From Leuctra nigra (lineage: Eukaryota > Arthropoda > Insecta > Plecoptera > Leuctridae), in the NCBI GenBank assembly GCA_934045905.1, contig OW203768.1:24953060-25017059 (forward strand): 64,000 bases of DNA, read 5' to 3'. Positions 42,101 to 55,300 of the stretch are shown here, one piece after another (the stretch's first letter is position 1; each line of letters opens with the position of its first letter). The notes below the pieces were generated by a model. It was not told the DNA's origin and did no database searches. It saw only the letters and a program-made list of their open reading frames with translations. The position numbers and the translations under genes were made by a program.

Positions 42101-45100
42101 AGTATTTCTCGGTGTTTATACTTTTATTTCAAAGATACGATTAAATATTTGGAAATGTCATTGACTTGGCTCCTTTTTTGATATCACTCCTTTTCGGTGT
42201 TGAATTTTTTTAAAGTAAAGAGACTTGGCTGCCTTTTTTACACGGAGTGTTTTTTTCTGGGATATCACTTCTTTTGTTAGTTTATTCATACAGCTTGTAG
42301 CACAGCTTGTGTCCGTGCAAGAACTTATTTCTTTAAAAAAATACGCCTATGCCGATTTGGATACTTAGAAAAGTTGCGTTTGGTATATAAGATTAAAATA
42401 ATTATCCAAGAAGAATAGCTTTAAGTTTCGTTACAATCGGTCCAGCCGTTTTCGATATATGACGTCACTTCCGGTTTTAGCAATGGCGGCCGAAAATAAT
42501 GTCGTCTTGAATTCATAATTATTACTCCTACACATTTCCAAAATTTGGTTGCAATCGGTACAGCCGTTTTTGATATATGACGTCACTTCCGGTTTTAACA
42601 ATGGCGGCCGAAAATAATGTCGTCTTGAATTCATAATTATTAGTACAACACATTTCCAAAATTTGGTTGCAATCGGTACAGCCATTTTCGATATATGACG
42701 TCACTTCCGGTTTTAACAATGGCGGCCGAAAATAATGTCGTCTTGAATTCATAATTATTAGTACAACACATTTCCAAAATTTGATTGCAATCGGTACAGC
42801 CATTTTCGATATTTGACGTCACTTCCGGTTTTAACAATGGCGGCCGAAAATAATGTCGTCTTGAATTCATAATTATTAATCCAACACATTTCCAAACTTA
42901 GGTTGCAATCGGTACAACCGTTTACGATATATGACGTCACTTCCGGTTTTAAAAATGGCCGCCGAGAACACTGCAACCTTGAATTTATAATTATTTACAA
43001 AGTACGTTTACTTATATCTATTTTAAAGTATAAAGTGGTGAATTTAGCGTCATTTAGCATATTTATGACGTCATTTCCGGTATAGGTCATAAAATGTGTG
43101 ACGTCATTTCCGGTTTCGATATTTGAATCATCAAATATTACTGATTACATAAAGTTGACCGTCTAAATCGTTTAGCGCTGGTTTTGTTCTAATCTGTTTA
43201 GCCGTTTTTGAGACATGATGTCACTTCCGGTTTCAAAATGGCGGCTTCCGGTTGGTTTTATAACAAGTCAAATGAAATATCAAAAGTACAAACGTTACAT
43301 AAATATCAAGACAATCGGATCAACAGTTGTTGCTGAAATGCAAATCGATGTATATTAAATTTCATGACGTCATTTCCGGTTTATTTAAAATAATGTTCAG
43401 TCTTTTGATCTTGATAATCCATATAGATGACCGTCTGAAACGATTGGCGCAAATTTCGTTCCGATCGGTCCAACCGTTGACGAGATATGACGTCACTTCC
43501 GGTTTCAAAATGGCGGCACAAAAAATTCATGGGGACAAGGTTAAATCAGACGCCAAAAGTGCACACGTGGTAAAAATGTGAGATCAATCGGTTCAGCCGT
43601 TTAGGCTGTGGCCTGTTTACCGGATTTTAGCTCCAGCCTACTACTTCTAAGATTATTATTATGAAAACCGCCCTAAAACACAGTTTTCACGGCCCTCTAG
43701 CGCGCAAAGGGCGTAACCTATTGTTCCCAAATTTGGTATATGTTGTAGGGTGGGCCATAGCTCGAAATTAAGATATTTCGCAACAATGTGAGATTTCTCA
43801 ATTTTAAGATCCAGTAGGCCGAAAATGCCACTTTGATGCTTACAGTAAAAGTGGGTTTGCTCCAGCCTTTATATGAGAGTGTGCGCGCGCCGTACGACTT
43901 GGCTGGCGTGGAGCGACCGCTCCACTAGATATAATGCTTTTGAGTCCAATTTTTTGGGAAGCTTCAATCAGTGCTTTCCAAGAAAAACTATTCGTGTAAA
44001 CAATAGGTACATGTCTCAATCCTGGATTACTCTAGGTATAAAAACATCTAGATTAAACTTGAAATCTTTGTTCACTTTAAAAAATCATTTTAAGAACACT
44101 TTCTTATCTGAGTATTACAAAAGGTATAAGAAAATTTATAACAAAATTATAATAGCAGCAAAAAGGCACAGTATCAATGTTGAAATTAATAAAAGTGACA
44201 ATAAATCCAAGACCACTTGGAATATTATAAATAAACATACCAACAAAGGTACATGCCAAGCAGAGAGTAAACCTATTGCTATTACAGGTGTCAATGGAAA
44301 TGGAAATGTTATAAATGATCCTACGCTGGTGGCAGAAGAGTTTAATTTGTACTTTTTGACTATTGCTGATAAACTAACTCATAATATTAATGTAAATGAA
44401 ACTGATCTTACAAATAATCTTGAAAACACCAACGTTGGGAACTGTAACTCTATGTATTTCTTTCCAACTAGTGCTGCTGATATTGTTAGAATAGTGAGGG
44501 CCTTAAAAAACAAATGTTCGTGTGGTGTCGACGACATTTCAGTTTCTTTGATAAAGAAATCCATTACATACCTAGCTGAGCCACTAAGTCACATATATAA
44601 TGAATGCATTGCAGAAGGTGTGTTTCCATCCAAACTTAAAATTGCTAAAATCATTCCCTTATACAAGAAAAATGACAAGCGTCAGTTAGGAAATTATCGT
44701 CCTATTTCTCTTTTGCCGGCATTTTCCAAAATTTTCGAGAAAATTATGTGTCAAAATATATCGTCCTATTTAGACAAGTTTAACATCCTGTCGGAACACC
44801 AAAATGGATTCCGACAAAATAGATCAACTAGTTCTACCATTCACAACTTTTTACAATTAATAACTGATGCTCTGGATAATCATGAACACCATATTGGGTT
44901 TTTTTGTGATCTAACCAAGGCCTTTGACTGTGTTGATCATAACATTCTTCTGATTAAACTAAAGCATTATGGTTTTCGTGGCAGTGCACTGCAACTAGTG
45001 AAATCATACCTTGAAGACAGGTCCCATATTACAGTCGTATCAACCGAAGATGAGAATAATATTGAACGTTCGTACTCGTCAAATCCTGCTGAAATCACTT

Positions 45101-46325
45101 GCGGTGTGCCCCAAGGCTCGATTCTAGGCCCACTATTGTTTATAATTTTTATTAATGACTTGCCGTTTAACATAAAAAATGCTGAATTATTCGCTGATGA
45201 CAGCAGCTTACTTATTAAGGACTCTACTTTCGACAAACTTATAGTTAGTGCTGAAAAAACTATTTCGGATACGAGTAAGTGGCTCAAAACTAATAAATTG
45301 ATTCTGAATTCAGAGAAAACTAATTTTATACAATTTCACACAATCCAGAAAAGTAAGAGTTTGCAAAGGGTTACAAATGTATGTAATAAAAATGATATGA
45401 GTGTAATATTTCCTGTTCATCATACGAAATTTCTGGGTTTGATATTAGATGAAAATCTTAACTGGTCTCTACACTGTAAAAATCTTTCAAGTAAACTAAA
45501 TTCTGCGTGTTTTGCTATCAGAAGCATAAAAGCACTTTCGGACTTAAAAGCAGCGAAGCTAGTTTATCACTCATACTTTGAATCACACCTACGCTACGGC
45601 ATTGAATTTTGGGGCATGTCTTCTAATTATAATACAAATAAGTTGTTTGTTATTCAAAAACGAGCTCTTCGAGCAATGTGTGGGGTTAGAGCTATTAACA
45701 ATATTCTACCGCATTGCAGAGAGCTCTTTCAAAAGCACAACATTTTAACCTTCTACAGTCTGTATCTGCTGGAAGCAATTACACTAGTTAAAAGAAATCT
45801 AGCAACACAAGTTGTAAGTAATTCTATCCACAACCATGACACCCGCAATAAGCACAATATTCATGTTAAGGGTTATAATCTGTCACTATGTCAAAAGAAC
45901 TCAACCTATATCAATACCAAATTCTATAACAAACTTCCAAACAGACTAAAATATATTGCTAATACCAAAATCTTTAAATTTGAACTCAAAACGCTATTAA
46001 CAAATAGAGCTTACTATTCTATTAATGAATTTATGGAAGATAATATTTTGTAATACTGGGTGATAGGTTAAGTTCTTGCATTTCATTATGCTGTTAATAT
46101 AATAGTTGGTGCAGATATTATTAGTTTCTAGTTAAATTCGTATTTTAATTTGTAGTCTGACTCAGCTCTGTTCATGTACCCACATTGTCTAGAGCATTGT
46201 TTTTTTTGTTGTTGTATCAAATCTTCTTTATGTATTTTACTGACTTGCTATTGCATATATTTTCCAAACACTTTTTCTTATAAAAGTCTATGTGTACATT
46301 TTTTGTATTCTTGGAAATAAAACGA

Positions 46326-46364
<39 letters not shown>

Positions 46365-49300
46365 GTCTAAGTTAGTATGAGATGAAGGTGTGTGCAAAAT
46401 TTCAGATCGATACGTTGACCGGTGCGACCTGGGTTGAAACGACAAAAAAAACACACACACAGAGAAAGTGCCGCAAGAGTCAAGTAGAGACGCTCGCTCC
46501 GCTCGCTTAATTACAGGCGGGAACGGGGTGTACTATGACGTCATGTATCTTGTATTACAGGCGTGAACGGGGTGTACTATGACGTCATGTATCTTGTATT
46601 ACAGGCGTGAACGGGGTGTACTATGACGTCATGTATATCTTGTATTACAGGCGTGAACGGGGTGTACTATGACGTCATGTATCTTGTATTACAGGCGTGA
46701 ACGGGGTGCGCGCAGGGTGCACCATGAAGTGTGACGTCATATGTCTTGTATTACAGGCGTGAACGGGGTGCGCGCAGGGTGCACCATGAAGTGTGACGTC
46801 ATATGTCTTGTATTACAGGCGTGAACGGGGTGCGCGCAGGGTGCACCATGAAGTGTGACGTCATATGTCTTGTATTACAGGCGTGAACGGGGTGCGCGCA
46901 GGGTGCACCATGAAGTGTGACGAGGTCCCCTGCAAGAACGAAGGCATCTGTCTCGAGGACTTTCTGCGAGGAGAAATCACCTGCAACTGCGAACACACTT
47001 CGTACTACGGGGACTTCTGTGCAACAGGTAGGTTGAGTCTCCGATGGTTCAACGTAGCCTCGAGGGGTTAACAACTCCGGAAATTATCTGTACACCAAAT
47101 CTATTAGTTGTTAATCCATCGCTCAGGCTCAATGTTCATTGCCAACTCTCTCGTTTCATGTCAAGTGACCAAACTTCAGGAACTAAATTCTTGTGGAACT
47201 AAATGTTCAAGTAATCAGAGCGGAGAGCAAGGACTAAAGTTAATAGAAAACAATCCTAAGAATATCCAGCCAGGTAGTTCGTTGAACTTTTAATGATCAT
47301 ATACAAAATAGCAGGGCCTCTTAATGTACTGCGTTGGGCGCCAATGTAACTCTATCTTGTGTCACGTGACAGAGAAAGGCGCGGACTTCGGCGGGGAATC
47401 CTCGCTGCGCAGGAAGTACGTGTTGGAGAGCGATGTGGCGCAGGTGAAGGTGCAGCTGGCGTTCTCTAGCGGCGACCAGCGACAACAGAGAAGCGTGCTG
47501 CTGCTGCTGCAGACGGATGTTAAGTGAGTTACATCGTAACAAGGAGAGAATGTGAAATGCTCAAATGCTCTCAGGAACAGCGGCGAAACATATTGAACTG
47601 GCTCAAGTTAGAGAGTAAACCGGAGAAGTAAGTGGCCAACTCATGAGCGCCAACTTGGGCCCAAGTCAATGCTTGTTTTGTCAAGGTCGTCAAAGTATCT
47701 ACAATGCACACATTGACAACTGTTGTTACTACCCGCTTTACAATACTTCCTCTCAATTCGAGGTGGTTTACCTAGGATAATAGTTTGGGGCTAAGGTAAG
47801 GCGCCACCAAATGGCGGGTCCCATTAGGGCGGCCTCTTTCTTCAGCCAATAAGAAACCGTCGCCAAGTTGTCCACTCTCTTCCCCAGAAATAGCCTCTCT
47901 AAAGTAGATGAGTGAGAATCTTCACACAATAATCCCATTGTTTCGGTTGCAAATGTAAATGAATGTGTTTCCACCTGCGCAGCCGCAAGTACCACCTGCT
48001 GGTGGCGCTGACTGCTGAAGGACACCTGGTGGTGGAGGAGGACAACCAGGGAGTTGTCACGGGAACCACAGTGAAAGACAGACACTTCATCAACGGCGCG
48101 CGCCACTCCGTCTTCTACCAGCGGAATGACAACACTACCAGGCTCTTGGTAACTACCAATATTATACTTCAACGATTGCTCAAATCCACGGCGATATTTT
48201 TTGAAAATGTCAAAGCGCGTATTCGTATGTATAGGAGGGCTGCACCGAAAGTAATGCAATTTTGGGCATAACTTTGCTATGAATTGAAATATTTAGTTCA
48301 AATTACACATAGTGAGAGTAACTCTTCCTCTATGGTATGACTCAACACAGTCTGAATTAAAAGATACGCGTTTGCCCGATTGTAGAACCTAACTCTACAT
48401 TGTTTATCTACATTGTTCCGTATTACCTGACAAACATTCTCCGACTTCGTCGTTGTGTTGTGTAACAAGGACGACTGCTGTACTAACATCAATGATATCC
48501 CACTTCTGACGCCAAATGTAACGTGGTCGAGTGTTCTAGATCGACCGCGAGGAGGTTGTCATGACGACGACGAGCCTGCAAGAGGGCGGGGCGAGGGATG
48601 AGGGCGACAACCAGGTGCAAGTGGGCGGGTTCTTCAGCGACGATCCCCGCCTGCTCAGCTACAAGGGATACAGCGGCTGTCTGTCAAGTAAGATACTCGT
48701 CGACTCTTAAGGGTTCTCAGACATCGTGTTGCGACATCGTGTTGCGTGCGCAGTTTCCACTCGTGACGTCAGCACAATGTTATTAGATCTTCCTATCAAC
48801 ATTGTCCGTAGCCCTTAGCTTACTTATGCAATTGGCAGGACCCTTACTTAATGTCGTGATATTTAATGCTAACAGCGCGCTGGGTACGTATTTATATCTT
48901 GTTTTGATCTCGTCGCGACCGCCTTCATTTCACAGCCATTTAGATAGCATTACGACGAAATGAATTCGGTCGCGCCGCGATCAAAAAGAGATATAGAATA
49001 AGTACCCTCGACCGGTTCGAAATCGGACGAAATCAACCATTTGCTTTCAAAAGTCTCAGCCATAAGAGTTAACATTTTCACCATAGCAACTAGCCCGACC
49101 GTAGCCCAGCTCGAGCCCAGTCTCAGTGAGTAATAATATTAGTTAAGGGTACAGAAATACTCTACGCCCGTAGCTGACTTGCATAGGGCCGGATGATCTG
49201 GGTTGTTCACGGTGTCAAGGAAGCGGTTCTCTCGTACACGAAGATATCCGAGTTCGATGACGTATCATGTGTGTTGCAGACGTGTTCGTGGAGGTCAACA

Positions 49301-52300
49301 ACGTCCTGATGACGCCTCTGGACGAGTACATGTTGTTCACCAAGTCAGAGGTCAAGGTCGACGTGGACAACGCAGCGGGCGTGCGCAGTGCCCAGTGCGC
49401 AGACTTCGACGTCGTCTACAAACCCAAGTCCGGGCTGTCAGTTAATAAGAGCCTGGTGAGTCCTCCCTCTCTCTCTTTAACCTTTAACCTTTATGGAGTG
49501 AGCGTTTCCTTTTCGCTCTTTTAGCACAGTACTCTTTTTCCTTCCATGTGTTTTGTCGTTTCTCCTCCGATGAGCTTTAATTTTCACATGTTAAGAAGAC
49601 CACCTCTTGGGATTGCAGACCCTAAGTTTTTCGAAATCCGTTGATGGTTCAATATACAAAATGTGTTTCATCATTGGTTCATACGATCAATTTGAAATTT
49701 TGCAGCATCATTAATACCAACATTTGGTCAAATTTGATTAAGTTCAAGCCAAACCTCCATTTCCGAAAAGGTTAAATCTTTGTATGAATTGTGATCAAGA
49801 CCAACCGCATATAATATTCTACTACACCTCTCAGCATTTACTTTACAGTATTTACAGACTTAGGTTTTACTTTTTATGAGTATTAGACTAGCTGTCAGAC
49901 GAGTTTGATCGATATGTACCAAATTCATTGTAGGTATACGTTGATCTGTTATTCCGATTCAATTGTTTTAGTGTATACCTACCCTACTTCTGAAAGTTTA
50001 TCTTTGAGGGTGGACCATGTTCGGTTGAGATGTATCTGTACACGCTCATCGACGCGTTAAACTGAGAGTATTCATCTAGTTTGTACTCGGAATAATGTTG
50101 GACATACAGCATTAACCAAATTCCGATGCGACTGTTTGACGCCTAGCCCTTGCTTGATAATATTTGTTTATTGCTTCGAGCACGTTCGGTGGCAACAATA
50201 CAATCACAATACAAATTTAATAATTTACCTCGGAGCCGCTTGGGGACGTGCATCTATGTTACAATGCAACGGCAAGACAAGGCGTTGACGAGATGTGTGA
50301 TTGTGTTGAAGTTGCAGGGCATCAGCGACGCCGTGTGGGTTGAGGATCCGCCCACCAGGGTCGCATTCAAGTCGCTGCACTCCGGAGCCTCCGAGGTCGA
50401 GAGCGGATCCACGCAAGGTATTTTTAATATGTTCCTCATTGTCCTGATATCCTTATATGCACCTCAACAGAGCCGAGGCTCCACTAGTAAGATTAATGTA
50501 ATAGGGAAGGAAACCCTTTACCGGCATGTAGCCTACTCCTTTGAAAGATACCAAGCGGGCAAACGGCTTAACATCCCGAGGTTAAGCAACATTGAGCGCG
50601 GTCAGCGGTTAGATGGGTGACCATTCAACTCTGGCTTGCTAGTTGTTGCTGTTGGGCCAGAGAGACCAGTATGTTTGGGAGTTAGTGTGACGACCTCCCT
50701 CCACCTGTTATCAGTCTCTTGACGGCGCGGGCTGTGGAGGCTCGTGCTGTGAATGTCACACCGTCCTTCGGATGGGACGTTAAGCCGTTTTGCCCCCTTG
50801 GTATCTTTCATAGGAGTTGGCTACATGCCGGTACCGGGTTTCAAATAGTATACTCCCTTCTCTATTACATTCTCATTAGTGGAGCCTGATTCTGTTGAGA
50901 ATAGAATAGAATAAGAGGAAATTAAGAGGAAAGAAACTCGTCCCACTTTTGGCTGTACTACAGAAACAAAAGAGTGACATTTCTGCGTGCACGAACCGAC
51001 ATAAATTCTTCTACTTTCTCCCCAGCCATTCTGCTCGTGCTATCGGCCTTGTTCGTGGCCGTGGTCTTCCTCGGCTGCATCGTCGTCTACAAGAACAACA
51101 AGAAGCACAAGAAGCGCAAGGAGGCGGAGACCGAGGCCGCCATCTCGTGGCAGAAGGGCCAACCAGTCAAGTACACGCCTGAGCCTGTCAGTATGACGTC
51201 ATACAAGCCGCTCAACGGACATCAGAACGGCGCGGGGACGCGACCTATCGTCAGGAGCTCGTACCAGCCTCCCCCGACCGAGCCGCCGGCTGACGAGCAG
51301 AGACCTCTGGTGACTGACGCGGAGGTCACGTGGGAGCCGGTGTTTGATGACGACACTCAGCCCTTGAGACAGGTGAGAGTGGCGCATGCGCGGTGGTGGG
51401 GTTGATCCAATGCGGCTAGGCCGGCGAGCATGTGTAAGGGTTACCCCTGCCGGACAGGAGAGCGGTGAGGCCGAGACATAGAGCAGCCAGGGTCGACCTA
51501 TAGTCCCACAGGTGAGGTCCAAACCAATACCATTGACTAACACCTCTGTACCGGGATATGAAACTGCCATGCCAATACCACTCTAACGCACGGCCCTCGT
51601 TTGTACCATTGCGTGATACTCTGATCCCGCCTCCCGGGCGCCCAGCCACTGCAACCGTCAAATTTTGACACAGCATACAAACTTATTTCCGTTAAAAAAA
51701 ACTCAGTAGACCATGTCTAGTACACTTTTCAATCATCTAAGAAGGTATTGCTCACATGTTTTGTGAGATTAAGGTATTTAGGTAAAAGTAGTTTGGTGTA
51801 ATTCATTCGTATCTCTAGAACAAGTTTCTACGGAAGTCCCGCCCCCTCCTTCTCTAGACGTGTTGTGATTCGCGTGCGGCATTTTGATTTGACTACAACC
51901 GTCAAGCTGTGAAAAGTAAACGATTTGCTTATCCCCCAGTTTTGATTGTCAATGCCAATGCAACATGTCATAGCTAGGACTTGACGTGTCCACCATAATA
52001 TGCGTCATGGGTATAATCTCTCTGTATCAGCTCTTTCAGAGACAATACACACTCAAATGTGTCTACTTTTTCACCCACACACGGTCCATTTTTTCGGAAC
52101 TAATTCCGAACTCTTATAACTCTTACAGAGCTATGTTGTAAACGACCTCGAACAAGGGATAGGCAATAAATGGTCATTTTACTACTATCTGTAGGAGCTA
52201 GCCAGGGTATCTCCTAGAATGAAGACCAGACAATCCATGCAGCTCAGTACCGCAGCGCTGTGACAGCCTGTGGTACTAGTCTTGAGAGTGACGATGGCTC

Positions 52301-55300
52301 ACATAAAATTGAGAGGCGGCCTATTGGGTTACGTTTCTATCTAGAGAAGATTATTACTAATTCTATGGTTTAGCAAACGTAGCGGGCGTCAACACGGTGC
52401 TCTCATGGCACTTCAACCAACCGTTCAACCAATCGATATGACATTTTTTGAACTAACTTCACAAGCATTGTCTCGTGTATAGTTTTGAACAGGATCCTGT
52501 AATTTGCTTTGAAATTTAAACTGGAACTATTTAAATTTCACTCAAACTCAAATTTTGCATTCATCACTCATCAGTGAGCAACATAATAGGTTTTTTGAAA
52601 ATTTTCATACAATTCTGTCATCTCAGATCTGTAATTTTTCAAAAGTAATTTACATTTTACGGACAATTTATGCATGCGTGGAAATATTTGTCAAATTCCT
52701 TGAAGACAATTTCAGACATTTTATCACTTTCATCCGAAGCATTTCGTTGTGGTTCTTTCCAAGGTCTGTGGAGCAGAAACTTGAAAACGCATATCAATTC
52801 GCAAGCAATACGAACTCTTGCTTATCAACGCGTTTCACAGACCGGGGTGCGACTCGAGTGATTTTGATCTCTAATGCTTTTCTTTCTCGCTCAGTCGCTG
52901 GAGGATCTGTCTCACAACCTGCACGCCAGCATAGCTGAGGAGGACGAAGAGGAGGCGGAAGAAGAGCTGTTGGACATTCCCACCTTCCCCAAGCCGGTAA
53001 GCAAGCTGGCGCAGATGGCGCCACTCAGCACTTGCAGCGAGGTCACGCTCAACGCGCTCAACGTGGAGTGACGTCATTCTAGAGTGCCGCCATTGCAGTG
53101 ACGTCACTTTATTGTGCATGCGCGCGCAGCGATTGCAGTGACGTCATTAGTGTGCATGCGCGCGCCGCGACCACGTCATAACAGTCATGAGAACCAGCCG
53201 TCTAAAAAAAGTCAATTATCTGATTTATTCTGTTTTGTAGCTTCAATCATATGACTTTTTTTATTCAACAAGTATGTTCGAAACAAGCACATATTAAATT
53301 TGAGTATGTTTTCTAAAATGGGTTGAAATTTAGGGAACTTTTTTTTGCCCCACCCGGTATAAGGGTTTTATTTCTTCTTTTTAAAATGTCCCTTTCAATA
53401 TAAACGTGGATTGAAAACTGATTCACCATACCATGTTTTATAGGAAATACGACTGATTTTGCCTGTTTTTCTCAGAACTAATCATAAGTGGAATGGCTTT
53501 GTTTCCATTTTGAATCTTTATTCAAAGTCTGAATAGAACGAGTAAATTTCTAACGCACCCAATGGACCCAACGACCCATTGGACCTCTGACGTCGTCATC
53601 AAGGGTTTTCAATCAACTCACTCTGTTTTACCCGACCAAATGTCGGAATACACAGTTGCTCCCATGTAGCAAGAATACAGAGTTGCCTTATTGTGTCTTT
53701 CTAATACTACTCGTTGTTTGAAGAAGGTTAAAGAACAAGTTATCTTGGGTGTGACGTCACTTTACGTCGGCGCGCGCATGTCACATAGAGGCCAATGTAC
53801 TTACCAGGCTCGCAGCTTATTCCTTGAGCCTTTCTCGGCCCTTAGCAGATATAGACATGTATTTATTTATTGTTGAAATTAAACTACATTGTAACTAGAT
53901 CTAGGTAGCTATGTGTAGATTTTATAAAGTGTAGGGTTACAAATGTGCCATAAGTCTTATTGTATTGATGATAAATATACACAAGGTTCTCACAGAGTCC
54001 AGTGAAGTGATTACAAAGTATAGTAGTTAGTGTTGTGCGCATGTTATGTAACTAATGTTTAACTTTACGTGCTGGTGTTAAACTTCCCGATAACTTATCC
54101 CTCCAATTGGCAGCTTGTCACGAAAAATAAAAAAGCTCAGAAGCTAAGAATATTTCAAGTCGTCTGCACAACACGTTATAACATGGGGGATATTTCCTAA
54201 ATGTCGTCATAGCTTTTCAACAATTCAAAGTATGCAAATGTGAAATAATAATTAGCTTCGTTAATTTTAAATCAATCTTCAATATAAACACCAAATTATA
54301 AACAAAATATTTGTGTCCAAGACGCGTCAAAGCTGAAAAACCCGAGAAGTTCCAGCTTTGAGACGAGTTTGTGGACAAATATTCTTTTTAAATGATGGTG
54401 TATATTTTGCTAAGGTCGACTCAAAAAATAGCCTTGCTCACTTGTTAAATATTTCAGTTGTTCAAAAGCAATGACGATATTTAGGAAAATTATTACTTCA
54501 AGTTTAGTCGACTCTTAAACTTTATCAAATTTAAACGGACTGATATTGAAGTATTCTCGTGCACATGTTTCAAGTACAAATATGACTGTAAAATACGACT
54601 CTGGTTTCTGAGCTCACCTTAGAATCATTGCAATGGACCACCGGCCTTCTGCCTCTAATGCACGGGAAGTGTAACACCGGCTATTCGCACTAATACGTGA
54701 CAGTTATGTCTGCGTTGCGTACAGTGTCGTACAGTGCATCTAACTCCTCTAGTACAGTGTTTGTATCTAATGGCTTACAGTGTATGATGTTACTATTAGT
54801 ATTAGTCAGTGTTGTGCTTGCGATTCGCTTCTGGATTACGTTGCATGAATAAATATTATTGAATACCCAAACAGACTGTGCAAGTAGTTAAATTTCCCCT
54901 CACCCAGGAGCGTAGGAATGGGGCGGGGGTCATCCCCCCACTCGAGAAGCCTGACCCCTCCCATTCGTTACTAAACATCAGGTTAGCGTCCCAGAATCAC
55001 TTATAAATGGTTTAATTTCGAAGAAAACGCCCTGCGGGACAACAATAGGGAATTCTCCTCTAAATTCGATTTCCAAATAATTGCATTATTATGGTAGGGA
55101 AAACGTTGCTGAATACAGATAGGTATGTTATTAATTTTGTTGTGGGTTCAATAGTTCTCTCGGAATTGATTTACAAAGTTTGATATTGTTCTTTTAACTT
55201 TAACAGGAAAATTGATATTGACGTCATAACTCATATGTTGCCGTGGCAACAAAGCATATCACCATGGTAACACATTTTTGTGGACTTAGAAATGACATCA

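Larger units (their letters stand above)
40656..46365 (+). mobile_element. non-LTR retrotransposon (LINE), 5'-truncated and split by an insertion
   Basis: The left part (to 40983) ends the endonuclease region (IPDHFAQLISVN, then LSHTNWDTVFSACNVND). The right part resumes at about 43929 with YNAFESNFLGSFNQCFPRK and the reverse transcriptase. A 2.9-kb insertion lies between. The 3' end has aataaaacg and (ATT)n at 46328-46362. The whole element interrupts the exon 22 acceptor minisatellite. Confidence 0.8.

Noticed and set aside
42431..42976. Repeated antisense frames over the CRE satellite
   Set aside because: Overlapping copies of the same short frame arise from the repeat unit, with no domain and frequent stops.
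50560..50630. Functional 5S rRNA gene
   Set aside because: Only the 3' half resembles 5S, the upstream half is an inverted arm of a mobile element, and truncated relatives exist.
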